A stretch of DNA of 64,000 nt. Origin: Anaeramoeba flamelloides. Its lineage: Eukaryota > Metamonada > Anaeramoebidae. The notes under the pieces were generated by a model. It did not search any database. It was not told the DNA's origin and saw only the letters and a list, made by a program, of their open reading frames with translations. Position numbers and translations under genes: made by a program. Below, one piece after another: positions 11,421 through 21,775 of the stretch; the first letter of the stretch is position 1, and every line of letters starts with the position of its first letter. The DNA lies in contig JANTQA010000023.1 of NCBI GenBank assembly GCA_027625915.1, positions 8,866,001 through 8,930,000 on the forward strand. Reading direction: 5' to 3'.

Positions 11421-12786
11421 AAATTCCAAAAATTTTAACACAGTTAAAATAATTTATGGAATAACAATACTACAGTTTCCTGAATTTTGGAAATAATTTT
11501 GTATTTTCAAATAATTTTGATCCTTTTTTTTTTGTCTTTTCTGTTTTTTTTTGCTTTCATTTCCTTTTTTCCAATTACGTAATCTGTTTTGTTAGATCTG
11601 GGAATTTTTTTCGATGGTTGATAGAAGGAAAATGTTGAGTTCTGTTAAATTGGTAAATTGGATAAAATTAGTTGGTATTATCTAACCATTTGATCGATCA
11701 ATAATTGTTGGTTAATTTGAACAAATTTGCCGAATTAATTTTTTATTCTGTTACTGTCAAATCTAAAACCCGGAAATTTCTGAAACCCGGTAATTCCATT
11801 TTTCTGATCAATTGTAAATATTTGTAAAATGTCAAAAATATACTCCCATTTTACAGACAATAATCCAATTACCCAGCGACTTATAACCGTTCCAATTGGG
11901 GTATTGATTAAATATTCTGAATCCATTAATTTTAACTCTTTGGTGAATTCAGAAACCAAAAAAACCCAAAATTTGTAAAATTAATTGAGAACATTACCCA
12001 AAGTTGAAAATCAAATTTATTGCGATTTTCCCTTTAGATAAATTCTAAATTTATTCGGAATCATCTTTATAAGAATTATTTTGTTATTGCGTTTATGAAA
12101 TAAGAGTTTTATTTACTTTATATCTTTCTTCTAATAATTTTTTAAAAATTTTAAATTTCTATTGGGAACCTCAGAGGATTTTTTTTTTTACAAAATGGTT
12201 TTCATAATTTCATGAAAATTTACAATAATCAAACACCTCTCTCAAATTCAAATTCATTCAAATATTTTAAAAGTCTGAAAATGTTTTTTATTTTATATTT
12301 AAAATCAAAAGTGGATTTTCATTTTCGTCCTGTTCTCAATTAATTTTACAAATTTTGGATTTTTTTGGTTTCTGAATTCACCAAAGAGTTAAAATTAATG
12401 GATTCAGAATATTTAATCAATACCCCAATTGGAACGGTTATAAGTCGCTGGGTAATTGGATTATTTTTCTGTAAAATGGGAGTATATTTTTGACATTTTA
12501 CAAATATTTACAATTGATCAGAAAAATGGAATTACCAGGTTTCAGAAATTTCCGGGTTTTAGATTTGACATTAGGTTTCATCATTTTGGATAGATCGAAT
12601 TTTATTTTATGTTTTATTTTTTTAATTTTTTAATTTCGTTTAATAGTTTTTACCTCTAAAAATATTAATATTGAAGAACATAAATCTAATTTAATATTAT
12701 GATTAGAATTTTAAGTTTTAAAATAAAAAAAAATGAGTTTTTTTTCGCCTATATCTGGTTTTGAATATGTCAAAATTCTTGGAATC
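11421..12786. mobile_element. TIR element (family R3) interrupted by a foldback
   Basis: The ends are inverted: ATTCCAAAAATTTTAACACA on the left and ATTCCAAGAATTTTGACATA (minus strand) on the right. The interior matches 27110-27890 and, in reverse, part of 53971-54503, for example the stretches reading TTTTTTTCGATGGTT and TTTGATCGATCAAT. In this copy the interior is broken at 11755-12570 by a foldback that the 27110 copy lacks. The ends resemble those of Tc1/mariner-like elements, but no transposase is present, so that is a guess. Confidence 0.6.
11755..12570. repeat. 816-bp foldback: 238/240-bp inverted arms, 338-bp loop
   Basis: The arm at 11755-11992 is repeated in inverted orientation at 12331-12570 with very few differences. 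The arm starts TGTCAAATCTAAAACCCGG and ends near TTAATTGAGAAC. The loop (11993-12330) has no gene. TTA lies just outside both ends (11751-11753 and 12571-12573), with one extra C on the left. It sits inside the R3 element, so it arrived later. It may be a long-TIR transposon or a foldback element; its transcript would form a long double-stranded RNA. Confidence 0.8.
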
Positions 12787-15213
12787 GATTTATAGTTAAG
12801 AATTAAGTGTTACAAGCACTTAATATGTTAAATAGTAACTATTTGCAATTACTATCCATTATATATTTTAATACAAAGTATGGATAAATACATTCATTAG
12901 GAGTATTTTACACTTCAATTATTTTTTTAACATTTAAAGATTGGATTTAAGAATTTCTCTAGTTTCTTTCTTTCTTTCTTTCTTTCTTTCTTTTTTTGTT
13001 TTTAATTTTTATTTAAAAAAGATTGATTGTTTGATATTTAAATTCGTTTGAAATCATTTTTTTAATTTACTTATCATTATTCGAACAAATATCATTTTAA
13101 ATATTTTATTGAATATTATTTAATATATTGATTTTTTAATTTTTTTTTTAATTAATATTTTTTTTTCTTATTTTATAAATTAATTTTTTTATTAATTCAA
13201 GTTAAATGAGTGTGAAATAACCTTTCACTTGATTAAGGTATTTTTTAAAGATTATTTACTTTTTTTAAAGTCACAATAAGTAGGTTTGTATAGTTTTTTT
13301 TTAAAAAAAAACAAAAAAAGAAAAAGTAAAAAAAAAACAAACGAAAAAAGAAAAGTGAATACAAAGAATTAATAAAAAAACAAAAATTTGATCTAAAATT
13401 GAAAATTATTTTTCATAAGAATATAATTTAAAGTCATTTTGAAAAAAACAAAAAAATGTTTGAAATTCCAAATAAACATAAAAAAAATGTGGCTTTGTAA
13501 ATTTAGTTAAAATTAGTATATTTACTTTTGAAAAAACTCATTGTTAACAATTTTAAATTTCCCAAGAAATTGAAAAATTTCACTTGAGATGTTCCAATGA
13601 AAGGTGACCAAAATATTTTCTCACAAATTATTTTTTTCAAATTTTATTGTTTGTATCTCTATTTCTTGTATGATTATATTAATCTTATCTGAAGTTTATT
13701 ATTGTTCTTTTTTCTAAACAATCTTAAGTTGGTTAGCACTTAAAAAAAGTGAATTTTTCATTTTTGGCTTCGTACCTTGAGTTAAATATCGTTTAATAAT
13801 CTATTTTTTCTCATTTCTAATATCAAAAAATTTAAAATGGTATTAATTATTTAGTGTAATTGAAAAACATTTATTGGTTAAAAATAGGAATTTTAAATTG
13901 AAAATTCCTAATTCCGAATTAAAAGAGTTAATAAAAACAACCAGTCAAAGTTTTTTAATGGGTAATTTGGTTTTCTAAAGTTATACCAGATTTAAGAGTC
14001 TAAAAAAAAAAAATAACAAAAAAAGAGGAAAAAAATAAAATAGATAAGTAGTGTTTTTTTCCGGATCAGTCTTTTACAAAAAAAAATAAAAAATATCTGA
14101 AATATCTTTTATATATTCTGTAATTGTAAAATTTTATAGATGTAAAATTTCTAAAAATTCTGATCTAACACGAAATAAAAAAAAAAGATAATTTTTTTTG
14201 ATTGAAATCAAAATTTTTTTTCTTTTTTTATAGCTATAAAAATTTTCGATATAATTAAATTCCTTGCATTTGATAATCTTTTTACCCTTTTTTATAACCT
14301 TTTCTAGAATTATTATACATTCGAGAAATTATTTTATCCTGTTTATTGCCTTTTCCATCACTAGCACACAATAACAAGTCTTTTTTTATCATAAATAATA
14401 ATATATAGTTTTTTTCTTTTATTTTTTGAGATAATTCTTTTGGTTTAACAAACATTAGCTTTATTTAGACAATTGAAAAATAATTAAAGTGTTTTTTTTA
14501 AAGAAGTATATAGTTATAGACATAAATATTCAATTTTTAAAATTATTTACAAATTTTAACTCAGAAATTTTATTTTTTGTTATCAGAAAAAATTTGGATT
14601 TATCAAAATAAATTTTTCTTGTTTATAACAAAGAATTTTGTAATTGTATCCCAAAAGTTCAAAATAGTTTTTTAATTCCAAAAAGATTTGAATATTTATA
14701 ATGATTCTTGTGAACAAGATCAAATAATTTGTTTGAAAATATTTTGTATTTTTTTTTTCATTTTTTACAAATTCAAAAAAGAATTTTTCCAAACCTGAAA
14801 GAATAAAATAATTTTGATTATTAGATCGAAATTTAATTGATAAAATTTTATTAAACTTCTATCTAATATACATTTATTTAATAACCTATAACTCAATTAG
14901 TTTTATTCACTAATATTTTTATTGGATCTTTAATAATTAAAAATCCTAACAAAAAAAAATATTTTTTTTTCAAAAGAAATAATTTCCAACAAAATAAAAC
15001 TAAAAATTAGCTAGAAAATTTATGAATATTATTTTAATTGTTAATAAAAATAATATATTACTTTTTTTTTGATGTAAAAAAACTAGGTGAAATTTTTAAT
15101 TCGAAAAAAACAAAATTAGACTCAGATTAATAAATTGATTTTATGAAGCTAACTCACCCATTTTATAAACCAATATACACAAAATTCACAAACACATTTT
15201 TTTTAGTATATTA
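12787..15213. other. AT-rich spacer with a TTTC microsatellite
   Basis: A (TTTC)n run of about 30 bp lies at 12961-12991. The remainder has poly-A/T tracts and no reading frame that looks like protein. Confidence 0.55.
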
Positions 15214-15966
15214 AATCATTAATGTCACCCTATCAATCATTATAATTTAAGTATGTTAGAATTGGTGCAAATGGTATTAGTGCTCGCTGGCTTAAATAGC
15301 TCTAAAAAAAAATCTATTATAAATCTTATTACACAATAATTGTTTTACGAAATTACTAATGGATAATCTATTAAAAATTTACATTTTGTATCTTTTTTTT
15401 ATAATTCCTCTACTAGAACTAAAAAATAAAAAACTATAAAAATATTACATTATTTTAATAATTGATATCTAGAACTTCCGAAAAGGAACTCTTTTTGTAT
15501 TTTTTTTTTCAGAGTTTAATTCAATAACCATCAACCTAAAAAACTAAAAAATATTTATTTTTTGTTCCCTTTTTATAAAACTAATTGTAATATCAATATA
15601 TTCTAAAGATTTCAGAAATAATAATACAAAAAACTTATTCATTAATAATTTAATTTTTACAAGCAATCAAATTTTTAGGAACTAATATATATATATTGCC
15701 ATAAATTATAAAAAGATATTTTTCAACTTTGTAGTCTGAATAATGATTATTCAACCTTTAAATTTGTATGGAAATGCAGATTTTTTTCTATGACTTTTAG
15801 ATTTTTTACTATTACACAGGATCATTTTTAATTGAGGAGTATAATCCAATATTGTAGTATTTTACTCAATGGATTTTTAGAGAGATTTGAACTCTGAAGC
15901 ACTAATTCGATTTATGCTCAATAAAAACATACTTTTATTTTAGTCTTCTCCTTGGCATTAGATAAC
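15214..15966. mobile_element. diverged copy of the TTAA-type MITE (R6)
   Basis: It aligns end to end with the better copy at 36604-37351: left end ATTAATGTCACC (versus ATTAGCGTCACC), then AATAGCTCTAAAAAA, ATCTATTATAAATCTTATT, TTTAGAGAGATTTGAAC, and right end CTTCTCCTTGGCATTAGAT. Many substitutions make it an old copy. There is no coding content. Confidence 0.65.
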
Positions 15967-17120
15967 TTCTTTAACTGGATTTCATTCCTTTTTTTAAACA
16001 AATAATTCACATACAGTCAGTTTCATTTTTAAGACACTATTTTAAACAAAATTTAAGACACAAAAAAAAATCTCAAATTAAGGCACAAAATTCAAATTAT
16101 AGTAAAATAATTTGTATAAAAAAATTCAAAAATTATATACATTAATTTGAGTTTTTTCTGTGTCTTAAATTTCCTTCAGAGTTTGTGTTTTAAAAGTGGA
16201 AATGACTGTAAATTAACATTTTGATGATTTATTTCTCAACAGAAACAAAATAACTCTTTGATAGAAATCCAACATGTGTTTATTACAATAAATTCCATTG
16301 GATCCTAGTCTTGAGATATTAATTCAAATCAATAATAACAGCTTTAAGTCCTTATAAGAAAAAAAAAAAGAATTAGAAAATAAGAATATCCTGAATTATT
16401 AAAAAATCGTCGCAGTTTACTCTGATATACAAAGTTATTTTGGAACACACTATTGGTGTTCAGTACATATTTTTAAATTTACCATACTCATATTAAAATA
16501 TTTTGTAAAAATCTCGAAAATCAAAAAAACCAAACAAAAGTTTTAACAATTAATATTTGTTCACATTCCAAAAGATTGTTGTAAATCTTATATACTCTTT
16601 TAATCGATTTGAAATGAGATTGTTTGGAAACACTTTTTTAATCCAACTTTAATGAAAAATGTAGGTTTTATCTCACATAATTACATCATTTTTTATCATT
16701 AAATAAAAAGTCTGACAAAACCAATTCCAAGAAAGAGAGTTAAATTTTGATTTAATTGACTCAGGGGTAATGTTTTCTTTGAACAACAATCATGAAAAAA
16801 TGAAATAACAATTCTGACATCATTTTTTGAAAGTTTTGCATCACTCACAGAAATTGTTTTTGAATTGAAAAAAATTATGACGCAATATCGAGACACCACC
16901 CAATTAAGAAAACACAAAAACAAAAAATAAAATTACTTTGGTTCAGTACCAAACAACTTTGACAAGAAACATTCGATGCAAGAATTTTTCAAAAGAAATA
17001 ACAAAAAAAAAGAAATAATTAGTTAAAAAAGAAAAATATCAAAAAACAAACTCATTTATTTTTCAAATCATACTTCTTTATTTTAATAAACAAAACTAAC
17101 AAACCAAAACCAAAACTCAA
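15967..17120. other. spacer upstream of asnA
   Basis: A small inverted repeat lies at about 16014-16212, with ACAGTCA left and TGACTGT right and related inner arms around TTAAGACACA/TGTGTCTTAA. It looks like another small MITE. A 74-codon minus-strand frame at 16699-16923 has some protein-like composition but no match I recognise. The last 100 bases before the asnA ATG are A-rich. Confidence 0.4.
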
Positions 17121-18215
17121 ATGAAAACAATTCAGTATACAATTGAAAAACAGGAATTGGAAAAAAATGACAAGTTCCCAGGGCTTTTAATTCCACAAAA
17201 ATATAAGCCATTCTTAGATCTCCCAAGAACTGAATTGGCGATCTTAAAAATAAAGGATTTTTTCCAAACCAATTTGTCTTTTGAATTAAACCTCACAAGA
17301 GTAAGTGCACCACTAATTGTCAAATCAGGAACTGGTATTAACGACCAATTGAATGGGATTGAAAAGCCCGTCAGCTTTAAGATCAAAGCGATGAATGATC
17401 TGAAAGTAGAAATTGTACAATCATTGGCGAAATGGAAAAGGATGAGGCTTGCGGATTATCAATTTAAACCAGGGCATGGGATTTATACAGATATGAACGC
17501 ACTAAGGCCTGACGAAGAATTGGATAGTATTCATAGCTTATATGTTGATCAGTGGGATTGGGAAAGAGTCATTGCAGTTGGTGATAGGAATTTAAAATTT
17601 TTGAAATCAATAGTGGAAAGCATTTACAGCACAATTGTGCGAACAGAAAAATATGTCAGCTTTCTTTATTCTCAAATCAAGCCCATTTTACCTGGCACGA
17701 TCCACTTCATTCACACGGAGGAACTCGAGGAACTTTACCCCAAATTGACACCAAAGGAAAGGGAATACCAAATTACAAAAAAATATGGTGCAGTCTTTGT
17801 GATCGGGATCGGTGCTGATTTAAAGAACGGAAGCCCTCATGATGGCCGTTCGCCAGATTATGATGACTGGTCATCAATTAACAATAAAAAGGGTTACAAG
17901 GGCCTAAATGGTGATATTTTGGTTTATTATCCCATCTTAGATATCGCCCTTGAACTTTCCTCGATGGGGATTAGGGTTGATCCCAATTCTTTAAAAGCTC
18001 AATTAGAAATCAGAGGGTGCAAAGAACGAAAGGATCTGTTGTTTCATAAAAAGTTGTTAAACGGGAAATTGCCACTTTCAATTGGTGGTGGCATTGGACA
18101 ATCAAGACTCTGTATGTTCTTTCTTCGCAAGGCACACATTGGAGAAATACAAACAAGTATCTGGCCAATGGAAATGAGGAAACAATGTAAAAAATCAAAT
18201 ATTTTTTTATTATAA
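17121..18215 (+). CDS. asnA: aspartate-ammonia ligase (AsnA-type asparagine synthetase)
   Basis: The product is 364 aa from one exon. AsnA makes asparagine from aspartate, ammonia and ATP and is related to class II aminoacyl-tRNA synthetases. It differs from the glutamine-using AsnB type usual in eukaryotes. The match to bacterial AsnA (330 aa in E. coli) is continuous: RVSAPLIVKSGTGINDQLNG, SLAKWKRMRL, YTDMNALRPDEELD, SLYVDQWDWERV, GTIHFIHTEEL, GAVFVIGIG, SPDYDDWSS, GLNGDILVYYPILD, FELSS-equivalent LELSSMGIRVD and the C-terminal SIGGGIGQSRLCMFFL with HIGEIQTSIWP. All the conserved blocks expected for substrate and ATP binding are present, so it should be active. The N-terminus is about 30 residues longer than the bacterial enzyme. 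Codon use is as AT-rich as its neighbours, so any transfer is old. AsnA is known in kinetoplastids and some anaerobic protists. Confidence 0.96.
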   Translation: MKTIQYTIEKQELEKNDKFPGLLIPQKYKPFLDLPRTELAILKIKDFFQTNLSFELNLTRVSAPLIVKSGTGINDQLNGIEKPVSFKIKAMNDLKVEIVQSLAKWKRMRLADYQFKPGHGIYTDMNALRPDEELDSIHSLYVDQWDWERVIAVGDRNLKFLKSIVESIYSTIVRTEKYVSFLYSQIKPILPGTIHFIHTEELEELYPKLTPKEREYQITKKYGAVFVIGIGADLKNGSPHDGRSPDYDDWSSINNKKGYKGLNGDILVYYPILDIALELSSMGIRVDPNSLKAQLEIRGCKERKDLLFHKKLLNGKLPLSIGGGIGQSRLCMFFLRKAHIGEIQTSIWPMEMRKQCKKSNIFLL

Positions 18216-18218
18216 TCA

Positions 18219-19074
18219 TTAATATTAAAACGTTTTTGGAAATTATTTTTTCTGATAAAAGTTTTTTTTATGACAATTATTCTCCTATTATTCGATAGAT
18301 GGTATTATTTTACCCCCATTTGATTTTATTACACTAATTCATTTTCTTGCCTGTAAGAAAAAAAGATTCATTTTATTATTCATTTTGTTTTGTTTATTTT
18401 TATTAATTTATAAATTATTTCGACAGATTTTTAAAAAATCAAAATAAATTTAATATAAAGTATTTTTTTATTTATTTAATATGTTTTTACGGGCAAATTC
18501 CTGTGTTTTTTTTTGAAAAAAAAATTGACCCCGTTATTTCAAGATTAATTCAATTACTGAAAAGAAAAAAAATAAATACAAAAACAAGATAGTTTACTTT
18601 TTCCAAAATGTTTAAAAAAAAAAAAATATTTTATTGAAAATGATAAAATCAATTTTAAAAAGAAATTTGACTATTTCAGAACACAAAGAAAAGTGCTTAA
18701 GTACTTTCTTTTTTTTTCTTTTTTACACCTTAACAATAAATTATTATTTAAAAGGAATTTAAATTTGAATAGGTTTTCAAATAATAGTATTTTGTGTTCT
18801 TTTGAAATTATTTATTGACAAAACCATTTAGTATTTAGAAAAATAGTTTTAACTTTTAATTATCTAGATTTAAAGTTAAATTTTCAAATGATCAAAAACA
18901 ATCAATGAAACGAGGATTTTTATGTTGAGATTCAAAAGGAAAAAAATCTTATCCTATCTTAATTTCTCTAATTTCAGATTTTCTTTTCTTCACAATCATA
19001 ACATTAAAAGACCATTTTCAAATGTTTTCAGATGATTTAATTTGAATTATTAAATTCAAAAATAAGAATTTAAA
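18219..19074. other. AT-rich spacer, no gene seen
   Basis: Poly-A and poly-T tracts only; nothing recognised. Confidence 0.5.
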
Positions 19075-20130
19075 TCAAAGGTTAAATTCTCTATATGAAA
19101 TTATTGAATTTGGATGAAAACCTAATAAAAATAAAACAGTTATATCAAAAGATTTAAAAAAAATTAAATATTTAGGTATTTATTTAGATAAAATTTTCAC
19201 AAATAGTAGTTTATAATTTAAAAAATCAAGTTAGACACTTAATACCTCTAAACAATTATTTAATAACAATTCTCTTTAAAATAACTTGAAGATAAGATTA
19301 TTTCAAGCTTTTATATTAAACCCATCCACATATTGATTAGAAATTTTTAATTATGAAATAGAAACCACAAATTACAAAAATACTTGGATAAATTCATGAA
19401 GAACTAAAATATGTTATTTAAACAAAACATGTCAACTCTTATTTACAAAACAGAATTTAAAATCTAAAATATCGTAATTTAGTTAAAAAAAAATTTCAAA
19501 TTCATAAAAAAAATAAAAAATTTATCTCTTCACTATTTGGAGAAATTAACTGTTGTGGAAAAAAAGTGAAACTGGAAAAAAAGTGAAACACGGTTTTTAA
19601 TTGGGAACATTACTGAAATTTCAAAGTAAGATCAATGAAAAAAAGAATAAATAAATAAATAAAGACAAAATGAAGTATTCGCCACAATAACAGTTTTTTA
19701 AATACTATCTTTTAGTATGGGTTTTTCTTTGATTGATCAATTCTTAAAAATTTGTTCAAAAAATTGACTATTTTTGAGATCTCCAAAACCACACCAACAA
19801 TTTCGATAAATCAAGTAGATTTAAATTGTATTTGTTGGGTTGATTGAAAATAATATAATGGGGAATTATTTGAAGTTAATTGGTTACTTCTTTTAATTGA
19901 TTTTACTTTTCGTTTTCAGGTTTCTGTGGTTCTATTACGGTTCTCAATTAAAAACCTTGTTTCACTTTTTTTCCAATTTCACTTTTTTTTCCACAACAGT
20001 AATATAAGTTAATCAACAAATAAATAATTAACTGGAATTCAAAAGATTTTATTTAATTTAAATACGACATTTATAAATCAATATATAATGAATTATGGAA
20101 TTATAAGAGTTGGAAATTTTTATATAAGTT
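19075..20130 (+). mobile_element. LINE remnant split by a MITE
   Basis: The decayed frame contains KIKYLGIYLD, a hallmark of the post-catalytic region of non-LTR reverse transcriptases, then FQAFILNPSTY and LEIFNYEIE, which parallel GLEIFDFRES in the copy at 43070-44225. The remnant is interrupted by the MITE at 19550-19999 and resumes at about 20000-20130. It carries several in-frame stops in the portion before the MITE, so it is dead. Confidence 0.55.
19550..19999. mobile_element. MITE R4, copy 1, TAA target duplication
   Basis: The TIRs are CTGTTGTGGAAAAAAAGTG at the left and its inverse ending CCACAACAG at 19999. TAA flanks both sides (19547-19549 and 20000-20002). A 3-bp TAA/TTA duplication is typical of PIF/Harbinger elements. 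The interior is non-coding and closely matches 39533-39953, and in reverse 41836-42288. Confidence 0.8.
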
Positions 20131-20154
20131 TTCTTAATAATTTCAATAAAAAGA

Positions 20155-20470
20155 GAAAAGCCTTTGGTTTTACTCTATTCTTTTGAATTTCGAAAAACCC
20201 TTGTTAACTTTTTTTTTTAATTTTGGAAATATGAAGAAAATTTCTTCAATTTTCTTTCTCTTAAATCAAAAAAAAAAAAAAATACATGTTGACTTTTCTT
20301 GAATTTTCTTTTATATATATATAAAACAGAAAACCACAAGTACAACGTCTTAAAGTTTCCCCAGAATTCAAAATAATTGAGTTAAATCTTTAATTTTACT
20401 AAATTCTTTTGAATTACCAAAAAATAGACACTCTACGGCACTTGACAACACTTGATGACGATCCTCAAAC
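20155..20470. repeat. hairpin-module repeat, locus 1
   Basis: It contains the modules shared by the family: a stretch ending AATTCTTTTGAATT, a piece of TTTGGAAATATGAAGAAAATT type, TTGACTTTTCTTGAATTTTC, a second partial hairpin around TTGAGTTAAATC, and the terminal piece ACTCTACGGCACTTGACAA at about 20430-20450. The terminal piece also marks one end of the copies at 33340 and (reversed) 43588 and 44226. Confidence 0.55.
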
Positions 20471-20619
20471 AAATTTCATAATAATAAAATATCATACCTA
20501 TTTATTTCAAACCCAAATATAATCAGGTTATCCGTAAAGTATAACAATTCTAAAATTCAGGACATTCACTAATTGCCTAAAAAGATATTATTATGTAATA
20601 ACTAAAAACACAAATAAAT

Positions 20620-20780
20620 TTTGTATAAATACCCCAATTCAAAATTTTTAACTCGCCAAATTCAATTATTGAAAAAAAAATCTTGATTAATCAAATTACA
20701 GAAGAAATACCAAATTAGAACTATTCGCTAAATGAAATTATAGCACTTGTTTATAAATAACAATACTCACAAAACAAAAA
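20620..20780. mobile_element. fragment of a short TIR element (R3-like end)
   Basis: CCCCAATTCAAAATTTTTAA at about 20625 and the following 150 bp (AAATTCAATTATTGAAAAAAA, CCAAATTA, CTATTCGCTAA, ATACTCACAAAACAA) match 53976-54125. The right end is missing; the R1 copy follows directly. Confidence 0.5.
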
Positions 20781-20784
20781 AAAA

Positions 20785-21090
20785 ACATTCCTTTAATAAA
20801 AGTTTTATGTCTTTCAAAACTTTCAAACATTTGAAGACAGTTCATAACTCTTGCAAACACTCCCTAACATTTTTAAATTGTGAAAAGTGTGGTAGAAGTT
20901 AAGAGATTTTGTTTAAGGTGATTTCAAAAAAATAATTTTTCATTTTATCGGGATTTTATTTTATCACAATTCTGAATATCACGATTTTGTGATTTTTGGA
21001 GATAAATCCTGATAAATGATGATTTTTTTAATATTACAACGAATTTATTGTTATAATATAAGATAATTAATGTTATCATCAAAACCTCTA
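20785..21090. mobile_element. partial copy of the ATCGCGATAA-array element (right end)
   Basis: It matches about 4895-5205, including GTTTTATGTCTTTCAAAACT, GACAGTTCATAAC and the terminal TGTTATCATCAAAACCTCT. The CG-containing motifs are largely mutated (for example ATCACGATTT kept, others lost), so this is an older copy. Confidence 0.6.
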
Positions 21091-21110
21091 AAGTACAGTC
21101 AATCGAAAGT

Positions 21111-21479
21111 TACCGTGAAATTTTATCAATATCAAATTTTGATGTTGATATAAATTTCTAAAAAGTTCAATATTAGAATAATGAAGCTCATATTGAAAAA
21201 AAAAATTCCTAAATGAACCAATATTCAAGAATTTTTTCTGATTTTCAAAAAATAAATATTCAGAACCCAAAATGACTCTAAACATCAAAAATTCATTAAG
21301 AAACGAAATAAAATCTCCACTAAAAAATGAATTTATTTTTCCATCACATTAGAAAAATATTTTACATATCAACTCATTTATGAAAGAATATTTTCAATAT
21401 GAGCTTTCTTATTCACATATTCTTCGATTTAAAAATCTATATCAACATCAAAATTTGATATTGATAAATTTTCACGGTA
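21111..21479. mobile_element. 369-bp MITE (R2), TIRs about 48 bp
   Basis: The left end TACCGTGAAATTTTATCAAT and the following ATCAAATTTTGATGTTGATA are mirrored at the right end (ATATCAACATCAAAATTTGA, then TTTTCACGGTA at 21479). The interior has AAGCTCATATTGAAAAA, GAATTTTTTCTGAT and TATTCAGAACCCAAAA in common with the element at 26813-27105. It is non-coding. Confidence 0.75.
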
Positions 21480-21775
21480 GCCTTGGAACAGCTGTCGATC
21501 TTTATTTAGAAATGTAATTTTTAAAACATGAAATCATTTAGATAAATGATATTGCTGTTTGAAATAAATATATAAAGAATAAAGAATAACTCAAGATATA
21601 ATATTTTTAATTCCAAAAAAAATAACATTGTAATTTTATTAATAATAAAAACTAAATGGAATTTTAAATTCAAAAAAGACAGAATTGAATTTTAAGATAA
21701 TAATAAATAAAAAAAAAAATAATAAATCATTCTCATTATAATTAAATTAAAGAATTGAATGTTTATTTTGAGTGG
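21480..21775. other. WDR11 3' flank
   Basis: AT-rich DNA downstream of the WDR11 stop codon; nothing else seen. Confidence 0.4.

Noticed and set aside
16699-16923. 74-codon minus-strand frame upstream of asnA
   Set aside because: Mildly protein-like, but no family, no splice partners and no start context that I can defend.
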